64,000 nucleotides of DNA from NCBI RefSeq assembly GCF_022539505.1, contig NC_061510.1, forward strand, positions 92,210,292 through 92,274,291, written 5' to 3'. Source of the stretch: Lolium rigidum (Eukaryota; Streptophyta; Magnoliopsida; Poales; Poaceae). The notes under the pieces are model-generated. The model was not told the origin of the DNA, did not search any database, and was given only the letters and a program-made list of their open reading frames with translations. The position numbers and the translations under genes were made by a program. Shown one piece after another: positions 23,150 to 36,011 of the stretch (within the stretch, counting starts at the first letter, position 1; each line of letters opens with the position of its first letter).

Positions 23150-25230
23150 ATGGAGATGACGTTCGGAAGATTTCACTTTCGCGTCGAGAAAGAAGGATCG
23201 TATCGTGTCGAAATTCCGATTTCATCGGGATCGTCGGCGGTCGATTCTGATTTTTCAAGCTATACATCGTCAACCGAATCAGGAGAGGAAGAAACTTCGT
23301 CACGCTTCATCAGCACCAGGGCAAGAGAAAAACTCGCCAAGATCTTCAGCGACATGTCGTTTGAGTCATCTGCGGACTCCTATATAAGCGATGGCTCAAG
23401 CAGTGTCGACAACTACAACTTCATCGACAAATCTACCACAGTGGGCAAGGTCTTCGCCAATCTTAATGATGGTGTCACCAAACCCAACATAGATCTGAAT
23501 ACAAAGTATCATCAGATTTATGTCATCGGAGAGCCAAGCCGTGACCAGGAGGAGACATCTGAGGCTTTCGACGATTTGGGAAATCCATAAGCCGATCCCT
23601 CTAATCTGCGACAAGGTCTAGGCAGTAAATACGTCGGACCTGAGCCTCGCGATAGAGTTCAACTCCCGCAGGCAGCATGGGATAGAGCCGCAAGAGCTAT
23701 GGATGGCTCAGAACCAATGGCTACAACAGCCACGCCAGCAGAGTTGCAAGCATATCAATATAGGCTCGCACGAGCTGCAAGGGAATTGGAAAAACAGACA
23801 GATGCTTTAAATAGAAGAAAGGAGGCAGCCTCCGCTTCAAGCAGGCGAAGAACGGAGTTAAGTCGACAATCTGGAACTTCGGGAGATAGCCACAGAGAAG
23901 CTCGGAACAGAGAAAGGTCAAGATTGCAACATATACCCGAAGGAGAAAGAGAGCACCTGGTTCAAAACCTCGACATGTCTTTTATGTCGATAGACACAAG
24001 AGGAAATATTATCCCCAAGACACCAGAAGCTGGGTATATGGCGACACAAGCCTTTATCCTTGCGTCGAGGCCACCTCCAGGAGATCCAAGGGAGGCACTA
24101 TACAACATGGCAGTGGCAGGAGCCGAAGCCATGGGAACGGCGTTTGCATCAACACCGCCAGAAGGAGCAGCAAGGCAAAATAGTCCACGACCTGTGGCAG
24201 CAGCTGCAGCAACTGTCGAAGGAACAAGTGGAGCAAGAGACACGGCAACACAAGCAAGGGTAGACAGAGCACGACAAAGCAGAAGGGAACATCGGCACTC
24301 CCCAGAATTAAACGACGAGGATATGTGCGGTTTGCCGTGCTTCACAAGGAGAGTTCGAAAAACTCGAGTCCCTTCGGGATTCAAATTACCTGATAACTTC
24401 AAGAAATTCGACGGCCTCCAAGATCCAGAGGATTGGCTAGTTGATTATCTCGAGACAGTAAAGCTCACGGGAGGAACCGAGGCAACAGCTATGCAAAGCA
24501 TCCAGGTGCATTTGAGTGGAGCTGCACGATCTTGGATAAAGAAACTTCCTCCAGGATCTATCGACAGCTGGGAAAGCTTTGAGGACGTGTTCGTCAAAAA
24601 CTTCCGGTCCACATGCAAGAAACCTGCGTCATTGGAGGAGTTGAGAGCGTGCCGACAAAAGCCAGACGAGCCAATGAGAAAATATATCCAAAGGTGGAAC
24701 ATCATCAAAAACTCGGCGAGAAAATATATCCGACGAGAGAGCAATAGATGCGTTTGTCGCGAGGGATCGGGCGTGGAGATTTTGTCGAGGATTTGGGAAG
24801 GACCAATCCAAAGACGAGTGTCCGCATTAATGGAAATAGCAAACAGATGGGCGAGATGGAGAAGATGTTGTCCACAACAAACGACATAGGTCGCCGAGAG
24901 GAAGACCGCGGTCGAAATTATCAACCAAGGCGACGATTTCCTCGGCAGTACTCGAGCTATGATGCTCCAGGGACAAATCTCGGCTGGTTTCCGAGCAAGC
25001 GCAGGAGGAAACAACAGAGATGATTACCAGAGAAGTAATGAGCAACGAGGCGACAATAGAGATGAATCTCGAAACAATAGGCAAAATAGCGGGCCAAGGT
25101 TCTAGAGGCCTTTCGTGTCTCCCGAAGAAATGATGAACGGGCCGTGTCAGATGCACTTTTTCCTTGACAGCAACGGAAAAAGACAGTCGGGACATCTGCA
25201 GAAGGATTGTCACAATTTCCAGGCAATGCT
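23150..25230 (+). pseudogene. gag: Element 1 gag, broken
   Basis: The N-terminus (MTFGRFHF...) is shared with element 2. The frame stays the same from 23,150 to about 24,715 but has an in-frame TAA at 23,588-23,590. The capsid domain (PF03732-like) covers about 24,380-24,720, with FDGLQDPEDWLVDY, LSGAARSWI and SWESFEDVFVKNF. At least two or three frameshifts follow between 24,715 and 25,120. A Tat-type zinc-binding segment (PCQMHFFLDSNGKRQSGH..KDCHNF) is at 25,140-25,222. The protein would form the particle core, and this copy cannot make it in full. Confidence 0.85.
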
Positions 25231-25479
25231 AAGGTATGCAGGGCATGCTAATGCTCAGGCAACGCAAAGAAATCCTCGAGAACCCAGAAGTGAGATTCAC
25301 TTGTCACCTCCTCCCGCGATTACAGACGACAATCGACATCAGCTCAGAATAGCGGCGGCACCTGCACCACCGCCTTACGTTGATCCTAATTCTAACGGAG
25401 CGGTCTCGATGATTCAGAAGGGAAGGCCATCCAATAGAACTCAGAAAGTAATCTCGCGGCAGGTGTTCATGGCGGAGAA

Positions 25480-26202
25480 AATGCCTCCACCAACGGTCGA
25501 GTACCTTAATTGGTCGGGGCAAGACATTGGCTTCACTATAGCGGATCATCCACAGCAAGTTCCTCGTCCGGGGCGGTCGAGCACTCATACTACCGAGCGG
25601 TCATCGCAGGATTTGACGTATCTCGCGTGTTTATAGATGGCGACAGCAGCTTAAACCTTATGTACGCAGATACATTAAGGAAGATGAACATATCCCTAGC
25701 AAACTTGAAGCCAACAGACACGAGATTCCACGGTATCACACCAGAGAAGCCAAGCTATCCGCTGGGAAAGATTAATCTTGACGTTCAGTTTGGGACCCGA
25801 GAAAATTACAGAATCGAGAAGTTGGAGTTTGAAGTCGTAGATTTCCCATCACAGTACCACGCTATGTTGGGACGACCGGCATATGCTAGATTTATGGCGG
25901 TACCACATTATACGTACCTGTTGTGGAGGATGCCTGGACCTAAGGGACCAATGACAGTCAAAGGAAGCTTCGCCCTAGCCGATAAATGTGATAAGGATTT
26001 TCATCGAATATCGAAACTTTCGGGATGCAAAGCTGAGTATTTGGCGTCAAGGCTCATGACCGACTATGACGTGCTGCCGGACGTTGGAAGGCCAAATAAA
26101 GAATCAACTTTCAACACCGAGAAAAATTCTAAGGAGGTGCGGATTCACCCGACGGATCCAAAAAAGACGACATCCATCGCAAACGACATGGACCTCGCAT
26201 AG
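25480..26202 (+). pseudogene. Element 1 protease
   Basis: An aspartic protease-like region includes VFIDGDSSLNLMY (active-site DG[GS]S region with an altered glycine), a YPLGKINLDVQFGT strand and FPSQYHAMLGRPAYARF near its end. The frame changes near 25,575 and ends at a TAG (26,200-26,202) just before RT, where the Tat homologue in element 2 reads on. Confidence 0.8.
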
Positions 26203-27262
26203 GAAAGCGCGCTCGTCGAGTTCCTCCGTGAGAAGCTGGAAAATCTTCGCATGGTGTCCAGCCGACATGCCGGAAGTACCCGGGGAACTTGCCGAGCACC
26301 ACCTAAACTTGGATCCACTAGTGAGACCAATCAAACAACCTTTGCGACGTTTTTCGGAACCAAACCGCAAGGCTATGCTGTCGAGAAATTGATCGGCGAG
26401 AGAAGCTGGTTTTATCAAAGAGGCTGCATACGAGAGGCCACATGGGTGGCAAACCCAGTGTTGGTGCCAAAGAAAAACACTAAAGTCCTTCGCATGTGCG
26501 TCGATTTTACGTGTCTCAATAAACATTGTCCAAAGGATCACTTTCCCCTCCCGAGGATCGACCAAATTATCGACTCCACGGCAGGATGTGAACGTCTTTC
26601 CTTCCTGGATGCATATTCTGGTTATAACCAGATTAGATTAAAAGAAGAAGATGAAGTAAAAAACAGCGTTCATCACACCTTACGGCGTGTTTTGCTATAG
26701 AACAATGCCCTTTGGTTTGAAAAACGCGGGAGCAACATATCAGAGGATGATGCAGAAGTGTTTGGCGACACAGATTGGAAAAAATATGCAAGTATACATC
26801 GACGATGTAGTCATAACGTCAAAAAAGGGGACGACGCTGATCGAGGATCTCAAGGAAACCTTTGACAACCTCGACAAATTCTGCCTCAGGCTGAACCCGA
26901 CGAAGTGCTCCTTCGGCGTCCCAGCAGGAGAACTTCTTGGGTTCCTAGTTTCAGCAAGAGGGATTGAAGCAAATCCCGACAAAATACAAGCCATCGTAAC
27001 AATGAGGAAGCCAACAAAGTTGAAAGAAATACAGCAATTAACTGGGCGAGTCGCAGCTTTAAGCAGATTCGTCGCCAGGCTGGGAGAAAAAGCATTACCG
27101 TTCTACGCCTTAATAAAGCAAGGGGAGAAATTCCAGTGGAACGAAGAAGCCGATAGAGCTTTCGAGGACCCGAAACGCACAATCTCGACACCACCAGTCT
27201 TGGTGGCACCGAAGGAAAAGGAACCTCTCTGCTGTACATCGCAGCCACACCCAGGTGGTTAG
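26203..27262 (+). pseudogene. Element 1 reverse transcriptase
   Basis: RT motifs are spread over two or three frames: WVANPVLVPKK, LNKHCPKDHFPLPRID, SFLDAYSGYNQI, MPFGLKNAGATYQRMM and the catalytic VYIDDVVI near 26,795. Then come NPTKCSFGVPAGELLGF and the thumb/connection. There are frameshifts near 26,390, 26,670 and 27,230. It would copy element RNA into DNA but is not translatable in one piece. Confidence 0.87.
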
Positions 27263-28385
27263 CACGGTGCTAGTTGTCGAAAGAGAAGAAGAAGGAAAAC
27301 TCCATGGAGTGCAAAGGCCGGTATATTTCATTAGTGAAGTTTTATCGCCTTCCAAACAGCGGTACCCGCAGTACCAGAAATTAGCATATGGAGTGATTAC
27401 AATGGCAAGAAAGTTGCGCCACTATTTTTCGGCACACCCAATAATAGTAGTCAATGAAGCACCTCTCTCAAATATACTGAACAATCCAGAAGCTACAGGG
27501 CGTGTCTCCCTTTGGGGAATAGAACTTTCCCCTCGGGATATCACGTATGAAAAAAGAAAGGCAATCAAGTCGCAAGTTTTTCCAGATTTCATCGCAGAGT
27601 GGATGGAGCTGCAAAACACGGGGCCCCCAGATTTGTCGAGAACTTGGACCATGAACTTTGACGGATCCAAGAGAGTAGAAGGAGCTGGCGCAGGAGTGAT
27701 ACTTATATCACCTGAAGGCGACAAGTTAAAATATGTCTTACGAATGACGTTCCCAAACGCATCCAACAATGAAGCAGAATACGAAGCCCTCATACACGGG
27801 ATGAGGATGGCGAAAGCTTGCGGCGCAACTCGACTAAAAATCTTGGGCGACTCACAATTGGTGGCTCAGCAAGTTATGAACCAATGTGATGCAGTCAATG
27901 ATAGCATGATAGCATACAAGGAGATGTACAATGAGCTTGAGAAGCTGTTTGATGGATGCGAGGTAAATCACATCAGTAGGTTAAGCAATGATGAAGCCGA
28001 CGTTCTCGCAAACATCGGGTCGCAGTGTCTTCCAATCCCGCCAGGCGTATTTTGGGAAGAAATAGCGGAGAGATCCACAAAGCCGAAGAAGGCGCGAGAA
28101 AAAGCAAAGGAAGAAAAAACTTCGGCGCCCCTCAAAGAAGCCGTGGAGGACGAAGAGGACCAAGAGCTTGTGATGATGATAGAAGTTCCTTGGATGCAAG
28201 CGTACATATCGTATATCCTCAGGAAGGAAATACCCGACGATCCAGTTGCGGCAAGGCGAATTATTCGACGATCCAAAGCTTTCACGAGTGGTCAAAGGGG
28301 AGTTATACAAGCGAAGTATTTCAGGCGTCCCGCAAAGGTGCGTCACACCCGAAGAAGGAAGGATAATCCTAAAGGATGTGCATGA
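27255..28385 (+). pseudogene. Element 1 RNase H region
   Basis: The first part continues the RT connection (VQRPVYFISEVL...). A plant-type RNase H-like domain follows with all four acidic residues in place: MNFDGSKR, NNEAEYEAL, GDSQLV and SNDEADVLA. The latter half passes into the linker to integrase, and the correct frame changes near 28,290. The domain itself is intact, but the polyprotein is broken on both sides. Confidence 0.85.
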
Positions 28386-29427
28386 AGGAATATGTGGTCA
28401 CCACGCAAGCAGTCGAGCTATTGCAGCCAAGGTTTTTCGGGCAGGATTTTACTGGTTGACAGCAATCGAGGATGCAAAATAGATAGTAAAAACCTGCGAC
28501 GCATGCCAGAGATTTGCCGCAAAACCTCACTCTCCGGTGGCAGAGCTGATGCCAATACCATTGTCGTGGCCCTTTGCCCAATGGGGACCCGATATGGTGG
28601 GCAAGTTGCACAAAGCTTCGCCAGGAGGATATGAGTACCTGTTGGTTGCTGTCAACAAATTCACCAAGTGGGTAGAAGCGAAGCCAATAAATTCACCAGA
28701 TGCAGCATCGGCAATAAAGTTTGTGAAAGGTCTCGTTTTTCGGTTCGGAGTGCCTCATAGCATTGTCACAGACAACGGCACTAACTTTACAGCTAAGGAG
28801 TTCAAGGCATACTCGCGCAGAAGTAGGCATTAAATTGCACTTTGCGTCAGTAGGACATCCACAAACCAATGGCCAAGTCGAAAAAGCCAATGGTATCATC
28901 TGCAACGGCATTAAAAAACGTCTGCTAGGACCGCTTGAAAAGGCTCGACATACCTGGCCAGAAGAATTGCCAAGTGTTTTGTGGAGCATCCGAACAACAC
29001 CAAATACGGCGACACAAGAAACTCCGTTTTTCCTCGTCCACGGAGCCGAAGCAGTACTACCAATTGAAATAGAGCACGATTCTCCAAGAGTAACGAGTAT
29101 GACGAGGAAACATCACGAAAAGCTCGGGAGGATGATATGGATGCACTCGATGAAGCTCGAGATGAAGTACTATCACGAGTTACCAAGTACCAGCAAGACC
29201 TGAAGAACTACCACAGTCGACGATTGCGGCCCAGATCTTTCCAGGTCGGCGATTTGGTCTTACGGCTCAACCAGCAAAGTACTGAGAAGCTCGAGTCACC
29301 ATGGTTGGGACCTTACGTCGTCACGGAAGTCATCGACGGAGGAGCGTACAGCATCAAGGACAAGAAGACAGGGGTTCCCGAGAAAAACCCCTGGAACATG
29401 GCGCAGCTCAGGCGGTTCTACGCTTAG
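28246..29427 (+). pseudogene. Element 1 integrase
   Basis: The HHCC finger (HEGICGHHASS....CDACQ) spans about 28,380-28,510 with an in-frame TAG at 28,480-28,482. The catalytic core shows WGPDMVGKL, VTDNGTNF and HPQTNGQVEKANG (D, D, E). Further frameshifts occur near 28,820 and 29,130. The C-terminal segment (FQVGDLVLRL...LESPWLGPYVVTEV...RRFYA) ends with TAG at 29,425. There is no chromodomain, as expected for Tat. Confidence 0.86.
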
Positions 29428-30162
29428 AGTCAAAATATAGTCCTCCTCTGTAAAAATACAATGTACTGAAACGTCCACGAGTTTTCAGACGCACTCTTTT
29501 CCTTTTCGGGGCACCGAGTGGGGCCGGGAAGGTTTTTAATGAGGCGGGCTCGCGGTGCTGCAATATAATAAAGATAGTGGAGATATACTTCTTATTCTTC
29601 GACACGCTCGGGGGCTCAGTGCCTTCAAGTTACAAAATATATACAATATAGATAAACTAGACTTACCAAAATATTTCGCCTTGGTACAAGAATACCTCGC
29701 CAAATAGAACATCGGAAGCTAACAATTATAAATATGGTGTACTCGTCAAAATTCTATTGCTTTGGTCTAAAAACCTCGCAACAAAAATATAGAACGTCAC
29801 CACCAAGACACTCGGGGGCTCGTGCCCATCGACAGCAAAATATATATATTTTCTCGCAATAAGGGAAAAATCTTCGGGATAACAAAATAGCATAAGCTCC
29901 AGCCAAAGGCTCGGAGCCTCGACGATCAAAAATAGAAACAATACATATTTACAGAGCTGACAGCTTTACAATATAGATCATGTTTACAAAGACGTATCAA
30001 CGGTGAAATTACAGCAAGAACAAGGAAAAAACCCTCAATGGATACCTAGCACATGGTCTATGGTTATTCGTTCATTGGAAGGACGAGTACTATGCTCGGC
30101 ATAGCTACCCTTCACAAAGAACTCAGCGTCCATCCGAAGAAGTTCATCCATCATATCTTCGG
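29428..30162 (+). other. Spacer between pol and antisense gene of element 1, with PPT-like repeats
   Basis: It is non-coding and includes two copies of CTCGGGGGCT (29,607-29,616 and 29,811-29,820), identical to the core of the true PPT at 46,195. The repeats sit in blocks resembling each other (GACAC-CTCGGGGGCTC..TGCC). Confidence 0.7.
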
Positions 30163-33100
30163 CTACGGAGTCACCAGATCATCAATCTTGCCCATGTTTC
30201 TCTTTTTCTTCGACATTTTAGCCAAGCACGTGGGAACAATTTGATTCATGGGCAATTTTGGATAGCAAATCTTTATCATCATCATAGCAAATCTTGCGCC
30301 AGCAGAGAGTTGAGCCCGCACAAAGCCATGGATTCGAGGAGCATCTCGAAATTTTTCCATTAATGCGGGAAGAGTTTCTGGCATCTTGTTGCGAGGGAAC
30401 ATGGTTCCATAAACTAAAAATAAAGTCTTCGTACAGAAGTCAAGAAAGTCACGGACCTGAGCCGCGCGATCTTGGAATCTGACAATTTGGCGGGTACGCT
30501 CAGGAGTAACCCAAAAGTTAGAACCATGTTGTGCAGCCAGTCTAAGCAGAACATTGGCTCGAGCTTCAACACGTTGATCTTCGGCAGCAGTATCCAAAAA
30601 TGAGCCTGGTACAGCAAATAAATTGTCAAGGAAGGAAAAATAGCAAAAACAACATCTCGCATGGTTATGAACAGGAAACATACCTGTCATGTCCAGGCTG
30701 GCATCGATCATTAGCTGAAGCATATAATTTTCTCGAGAAGAAGCTTCGGTAGCCTCAGCAACAGCAACATCCTTTGCAGCAATGGCTTCTTTTGCCTGTT
30801 GAAGAGCAATATTCTCTCTCTCGGATGCTTGTCGAGATTGTTCCATCATCGCAAGAGTTTTTTTCTTCATGGATTGGAGTTGTTGGCGCAGTTCTTGCAA
30901 ATCTTGCGACAAATGTTGTCTTGAAGAACCTTCGATGAGGTTATCATTGACTAGTGTTTTCTTCGAGAAGGAGGAAGCAGGAGAAGTATCGGCAGAATGA
31001 GGATTGGCAGAGTAGTTATCAAATATCAACTGGAAAAGAAAATTCCAATATCAAAGGATTGCACAAGACAGAATTCCATTGATCTTCAAGCAATTTACAT
31101 GGATATTACAAAAAGGAGTTCTTCAAAAGGACCACTAAGGTAATTGTCGCCAAAGCTAATATGGCGACAATAGCTAAAGAAACAGAAAAAATAAAAAGAA
31201 GGGGCATTCAACTAGACCTCCGGGTTTGATGAGCTAGGAGTTGAAGACGGCTTGATCCCGAGATAGGACAGGATTTTCTTCGTGTTGGGCTTTGCCGCCT
31301 TGATCAACGATCGCCATTCTGTCTGTTCTCTCTGCTCCGTGTCGCCCACTTTCGCCCAGTCGATAGTTTGTTGGCTATCAGCGACCAAAGCAACAGTGCT
31401 TTCAACAGCAATCTTCATGTTCTCCTGGCGCATCTTCAGTCCAAGATCCTCTGGTGGATTGAAGTCCTTGGCAAGAGCAAGGAAAGTCTTGGGTTCCGCT
31501 TTCTTCGGGAAGAAGTAGGGGAACAGCCGTGACAATCCTGTGTCAGCATGTTCAATGCCTTCGCGAGCTTCGGTTCCATGAAACTCAAGGACAGAGAGCG
31601 CATCAAGAAGAGGACCGTTGTCAGGATCTTCAAGCTCAAATTCTTGGTTTCTTTTACCTGTCGCAGAAAATATATGATGGTCGACAGTAAGTAAAAAAAA
31701 CAAGTCTAAGAAAAATAGAATGGATCGACAAAATTACCGACAAAGCGCCGATTCTGCGTGTTCAAGCGCTTGATGATCGCCTTTTCACGAGTAGCCTGCG
31801 CGGCTTTGTGCTCGTTCAAAGCAGTTTCGGCATCATCAAGTCTTTTTGCAGATCTTTGACACCAGCAGCTTCTGCCTTGGCCTTATCAGCCTCCGCTTTA
31901 GCATTGCCAACATCAAGTTCAGCCTTCTTGCGAGCCGCTTCACTTTGCTCTAATTTCTGAGCAAGCGTGTCGACAAGCTTGTTGGCTTCCGCAAGTTTTT
32001 CTGCCAAAATAGTCAAGGATCGTCAAAATTGCAACAAAACAGGAGCAAGAAGTTATAAACAAGGGCCAGCAAAAAATTATCACCTTCAGTCTTGTTGGCG
32101 TACTCACGGTACCCAATGAATTGGGCACCGATGCGAATAAGCTCTTTGATCATAGGCTGTCAAAGAAGGACAAAGAAAGCAAATGTCGATAGGGAAAATA
32201 TGATGGCATAAAAAAGCAAACAAAGGTAATATAGACAGTGACAAGAAAATTAGAAACTTTCATCATCCAAGAGAGGGTTAGAGGAGCTACTCAATTGGAG
32301 GGTAGGCTCCGGGACTGTTTCAATCCTTGTCCTTTTCGGTGAAGGGACAAGGGGGCTTGAAGGAGGAGTAGGAGCGCCGACGTTTTGTTGAGGAGGCGAG
32401 GATTCCTCTCCTTCAACTGGCGTCTCCAAAACAATTAGAGTATGTGACGTACTCGTTCGAGCAGCCACATCAAAAGCTGGTACTTCTCCCTCATCATCAC
32501 TGCGATTAAATGTTGGAAGCATAAAAAGCAAGATAGACAAAAATCTTCGAGTACAAAAATAAAAAAAAGTGACTTACGAACTAATGAGGGCTTCAAGGTA
32601 TGGATCATAATCTGCCTTTTGACGTGAAGGAACAGCTTCTTCGGCTTTGGAGGTGCCGGAATCTTCGACATCATTCCTTTTCCTTTTGTTCTTTGGAGAA
32701 ACAGCAGGAGGAGGAGATTGTGCCGATGCAGTGCCTTCAGAGGCAGCCTCCTTTTCAGTAGATCCCGCAGATTTTTGAGAATCTGCGGGTTCATTCACAA
32801 AAGAGGGGCATCTTGGTTGTCGTCGGTGACAACGGCCTTTCCTCGACTTCTCCACCTTTAGGAAGGGGAGGAAGCGAGACAAGATTTGGATGGTTCTGTA
32901 CAAAAACAGGGGAAGATGTTAAAAAAGGAGTTACAAAAAGATAGCAAGGCAATAACAAATCAATCGACAAAGTTTACCTTGGGAGCGCATTGGTGGTGCT
33001 GTACGGTTTTACACGACAAGAAAAAGGGACAGAATCTTTTTTGCTGAGAGAGGAGATTTTTCGGAGAAGCTTCTCTAAGTCCTTGACCTCTAAATCCGCT

Positions 33101-33922
33101 GACAACCGATCTGCGTCCTTGTCGCCACCATACTTCCAGAGAGGGTATTTGCGAGCCTGAAGAGGCTGCACTCTGGTTCTAAGAAAATACGCTGTGATTT
33201 GGATACCTGACAACTCTTTGCCGCGAGTATTTTGCAACTCACGGATGCGAGTCATCAAGGCCTCTGTCGATGTTTTTTCTTCCTCGGTAGCCTCTCGCAT
33301 CCCGGGAGCGGCGGCGAAGGATTTTCTCGGCACCATCGAAAGGAGGGATGTTGTCTTCAGCACATACATGGTTCTCCTCCTGAATGTACAACCCCTTCTT
33401 GCGCCACCCTTGAACTGAGTCAGGGAGTTTGACGTCGAAGTAATCGACTGTAGGGCGAACGGAAATAACAACGCCGCCTATATTATAGGCGACATTGGGA
33501 GAGCCATTGCAGCGACAAAAGAAAATGCGCTTCCATAGCGCCCAGTTAGGCTGGACGCCAAGGAAGGCCTCACAGAGGGTGATGAAAATGGAGATATGGA
33601 GGATAGAGTTGGGCGTGAGGTGGTGAAGTTGAAGACCATAAACAAAAAGCAATCCACGGAGGAAAGGATGAATGGGGGCGGAAAGACCGCGGATGAGATG
33701 GTCGACGAAACTTACCCGATACCCCATTGGAGGGGTTGGGTAGCTTTCTTCACTAAGGAAGCACAGCGCCTTGGGCTTCTTGCTAATCCCTAGCTTCTTC
33801 AAGAGATTGATGTCCTGGGTGGAAATTTTGGACCTTTCCCACTCCGCGCTTTCCAGATCTACGGCAGCCATTGACGATTCAGGCGTGCTGTGCTTGATCA
33901 ACCGACGCGGTGGCATCAACAA
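30163..33922 (-). CDS. Antisense multi-exon gene of element 1
   Basis: I read exons (minus strand) at 33,916-32,978, 32,895-32,578, 32,499-~32,262, 32,156-32,084, 32,000-31,738, 31,657-31,212, 31,029-30,684 and 30,605-30,163, separated by GT-AG introns of about 75-110 bp or more. Reading phase agrees across the junctions of exons 1/2, 2/3, 4/5, 5/6 and 7/8. The 3/4 donor is unclear, and exon 6 has its own stop, so exons 7-8 may be a second gene or an alternative splice. Exon 1 is Transposase_28-like (LTPNSILH...CEAFLG). Later parts are Ser/Pro-acidic with an NKRKR basic patch, then an Ala/Lys/Glu coiled coil, then a MFPRNKMPETLPAL segment. Frameshifts occur near 33,300 and 31,850. Function is unknown. 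Similar antisense ORFs are known in Grande/Cinful-type elements. Confidence 0.72.
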
Positions 33923-34043
33923 TGGCGCAGGAATGCAGCTTGGAGAAGATGAGCTTAGGAAGTTATGGGGCGCAGGAGGAGGTTTTGCAGAGGAGAGCAG
34001 GAGAACGGAGCGAGCGGAAGTGCTCGAGGAAGAAGAAGGAGAT

Positions 34044-34052
34044 CTTATATAG
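34044..34052 (-). promoter_or_regulatory. TATA box of the element 1 antisense gene
   Basis: CTATATAAG on the minus strand lies about 130 bp upstream of the ATG at 33,916. The corresponding gene of element 2 also has a TATA box about 100 bp upstream. This suggests an internal promoter independent of the LTR. Confidence 0.6.
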
Positions 34053-34580
34053 AGGTGCGGTGAAGCGGCGGACCGTTAGATGGAAAAAGTGTGCGGCAGA
34101 TGATAACCACGTGGAAACAAGGGTAAAAAAGTATTTTAACACTGGAGAAGTTACGGTACGTGCGCCAGGAAAAGCGGAGGACGTGTGTCCCCCACTTACA
34201 CGACGTGTCAAGATAATGGATAATTTGGGCCCGCAAGGCAGCGGGAGAAAACTTCTCGCGATTTTCGGACTCGCAATCGTCGCTATCGTCAGCAATAACG
34301 TCACCTTGGCAGAGAGAAAAATTCGACTCAATAGCTGTATCAAAAGGCGACATGCAAAAATATTGGAGAGCCTTTGATCAAATACAAGTTTTTGGTCAAA
34401 TGCTCGAGGGCTACTTTGAAAAATGAAAATATCAAGAAAGACAAAATAGAAATGGCGTGAGCCTATGATCAAATACAAATATTTGTTCATAGCCTCGGGG
34501 GCTACTCCCATCGGGAGCGCTGTTCGCGCACCCGAGAAATTATAAAACTTTGGAAGAGAAAGAAAATATAGCGGCATAAG
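34053..34580 (+). other. Element 1 3' region up to the element 2 insertion
   Basis: It is mostly non-coding. A third PPT-like CTCGGGGGCT is at 34,494-34,503, followed by ACTCCCATCGGGAGCGCT, a hairpin-forming block (CTCCCATCGGGAG) that recurs after the next PPT-like copy at 45,527. Confidence 0.65.
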
Positions 34581-34585
34581 GCGTG
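34581..34585. repeat. Target duplication GCGTG of element 2
   Basis: GCGTG is repeated exactly at 45,487-45,491 directly after the right LTR of element 2. Confidence 0.95.
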
Positions 34586-35128
34586 TGTCGAGGGTTCTCC
34601 TCGGCAATGCCCTCCGATAGGGGCTTAGGGTTGATGGAATCCTGCAAGCTGACACGAGACATCGGTTCACAGATAAGCGGGGAGAGCGATTTACCCAGGT
34701 TCGGGGCCCTCGATGAGGTAAAACCCTTACGTCCTGCCTGTCTGTTCTTTGATTATGATGAAAACATGTTACAATGGGGTGCCGAATAGTTTGGCTGTGA
34801 TCTTTTCGAGATGCTAGTTGCTAGGGTAACCTAGTTCTAAGCTTCTGCTGGCTAATACTGCTAAGGTTGATTGTGTCCCTCGATAGCCCCTCTCCTGGCC
34901 TTTATATAGGTGGCCAGGTCTCGAGAGGTCTAATCGAGTACGAGTAGGTTTACAGTGGATCTATCTCCAATCTTTCCTTGTTCGGCTTCCTCCGCGTCTT
35001 GTACTCCAAGTAATCTTCCGTCGCACCGCCCTAGTGGCCCATCTTGCTGTCGGGTTCATTCATGGGCCTCCTGTTGGACCACGTAGGGTAGAGCAACATT
35101 GGTTACCCGAAGGGTAATGCCCACGTCA
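34586..35128 (-). repeat. 3' LTR of element 2
   Basis: Plus-strand reading runs TGTCGAGGGTTC to CCCACGTCA (543 bp). A minus-strand TATATAAA is near 34,902-34,909. By eye it has about 15 substitutions and five small indels against its partner (2.8%), several clustered. Confidence 0.92.
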
Positions 35129-36011
35129 GTAGCCCCCGAGTGTCTAGCCGAACATAATTCGGGTAGAGACTAGAGCATGTTTTCTTCCGAAGTCCTTCTC
35201 CTCGATCATTCTTGCGTTTCTTTTATCTTCTATTTTCTATCGGGTGCGCGCCAGCGCTCCCGATGGGAGTAGCCCCCGAGTCTAGGTACGGATGCTTGCA
35301 ATCCGTGCGTAGACTCAAGTTGTACCACTCGAACATTTTCTTCTGCCGAAGCTTTTTCCTGCGGGTCTTTGTAGTCCATCCGATACATTTTCTTTATGCA
35401 AGGGATAACGAATAACGTGCCCAACTTCTAACTGCCGATGGCAAAACAACGTTACCCTACACAGAATCAAGTCCCCGGGCATGATCCTGGAGTGCGAAAA
35501 AGTTTTATCGGGTGCGCGTTCAGCGCTCCCGATGGGAGTAGCCCCCGAGTCTGGGCACGGGTGCTTACATCCGGGTACAGACTCTAGTCAAATTTTTCCT
35601 TCGATCCTTTATTCTATCGGGTGCGCGTCAGCACTCCCGATGGGAGTAGCCCCCGAGCCTAGGTGCGGATGCTCGCAATCCGTGCGTAGGCTCAAGTTGT
35701 TCACCCGATACTTTTCTTATCTCTTCGTATGCAATCAACAGTGCCCATGACGTCACTGATGACACACCGCTGTTGTGACCTGATTGACAAGACTTGACCC
35801 CCCGGGCCCACCCTAGTTCTGCGCATGCAGTTTTTAGGTTTTGACCAGTGCACGCGCAGCAACCGAGGCGTTTCCTCGATTTTCGCGCGTCGTGGGAATA
35901 ATGGACCGCCGGTTCCATCCTGTTTTCTAGCGCCACGTGTACAGCTGGATTCGCTCCGCCTCCCACGACGCCCGCGGAGTTATGGCCACGATCTCATGTT
36001 AATCCTTTTGG
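35129..36011 (-). repeat. Repeated PPT/hairpin blocks upstream of the 3' LTR of element 2
   Basis: The block CAGCGCTCCCGATGGGAG + TAGCCCCCGAG (plus strand) followed by ATGCTTGCAATCCGTGCG-like sequence occurs three times, near 35,250, 35,520 and 35,630. With the true PPT (35,131-35,140) this gives four copies of the minus-strand motif CTCGGGGGCT (35,271-35,280, 35,540-35,549 and 35,648-35,657). Each block is preceded by a TATCGGGTGCGCG segment. A related fragment is at 39,973. Confidence 0.8.
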
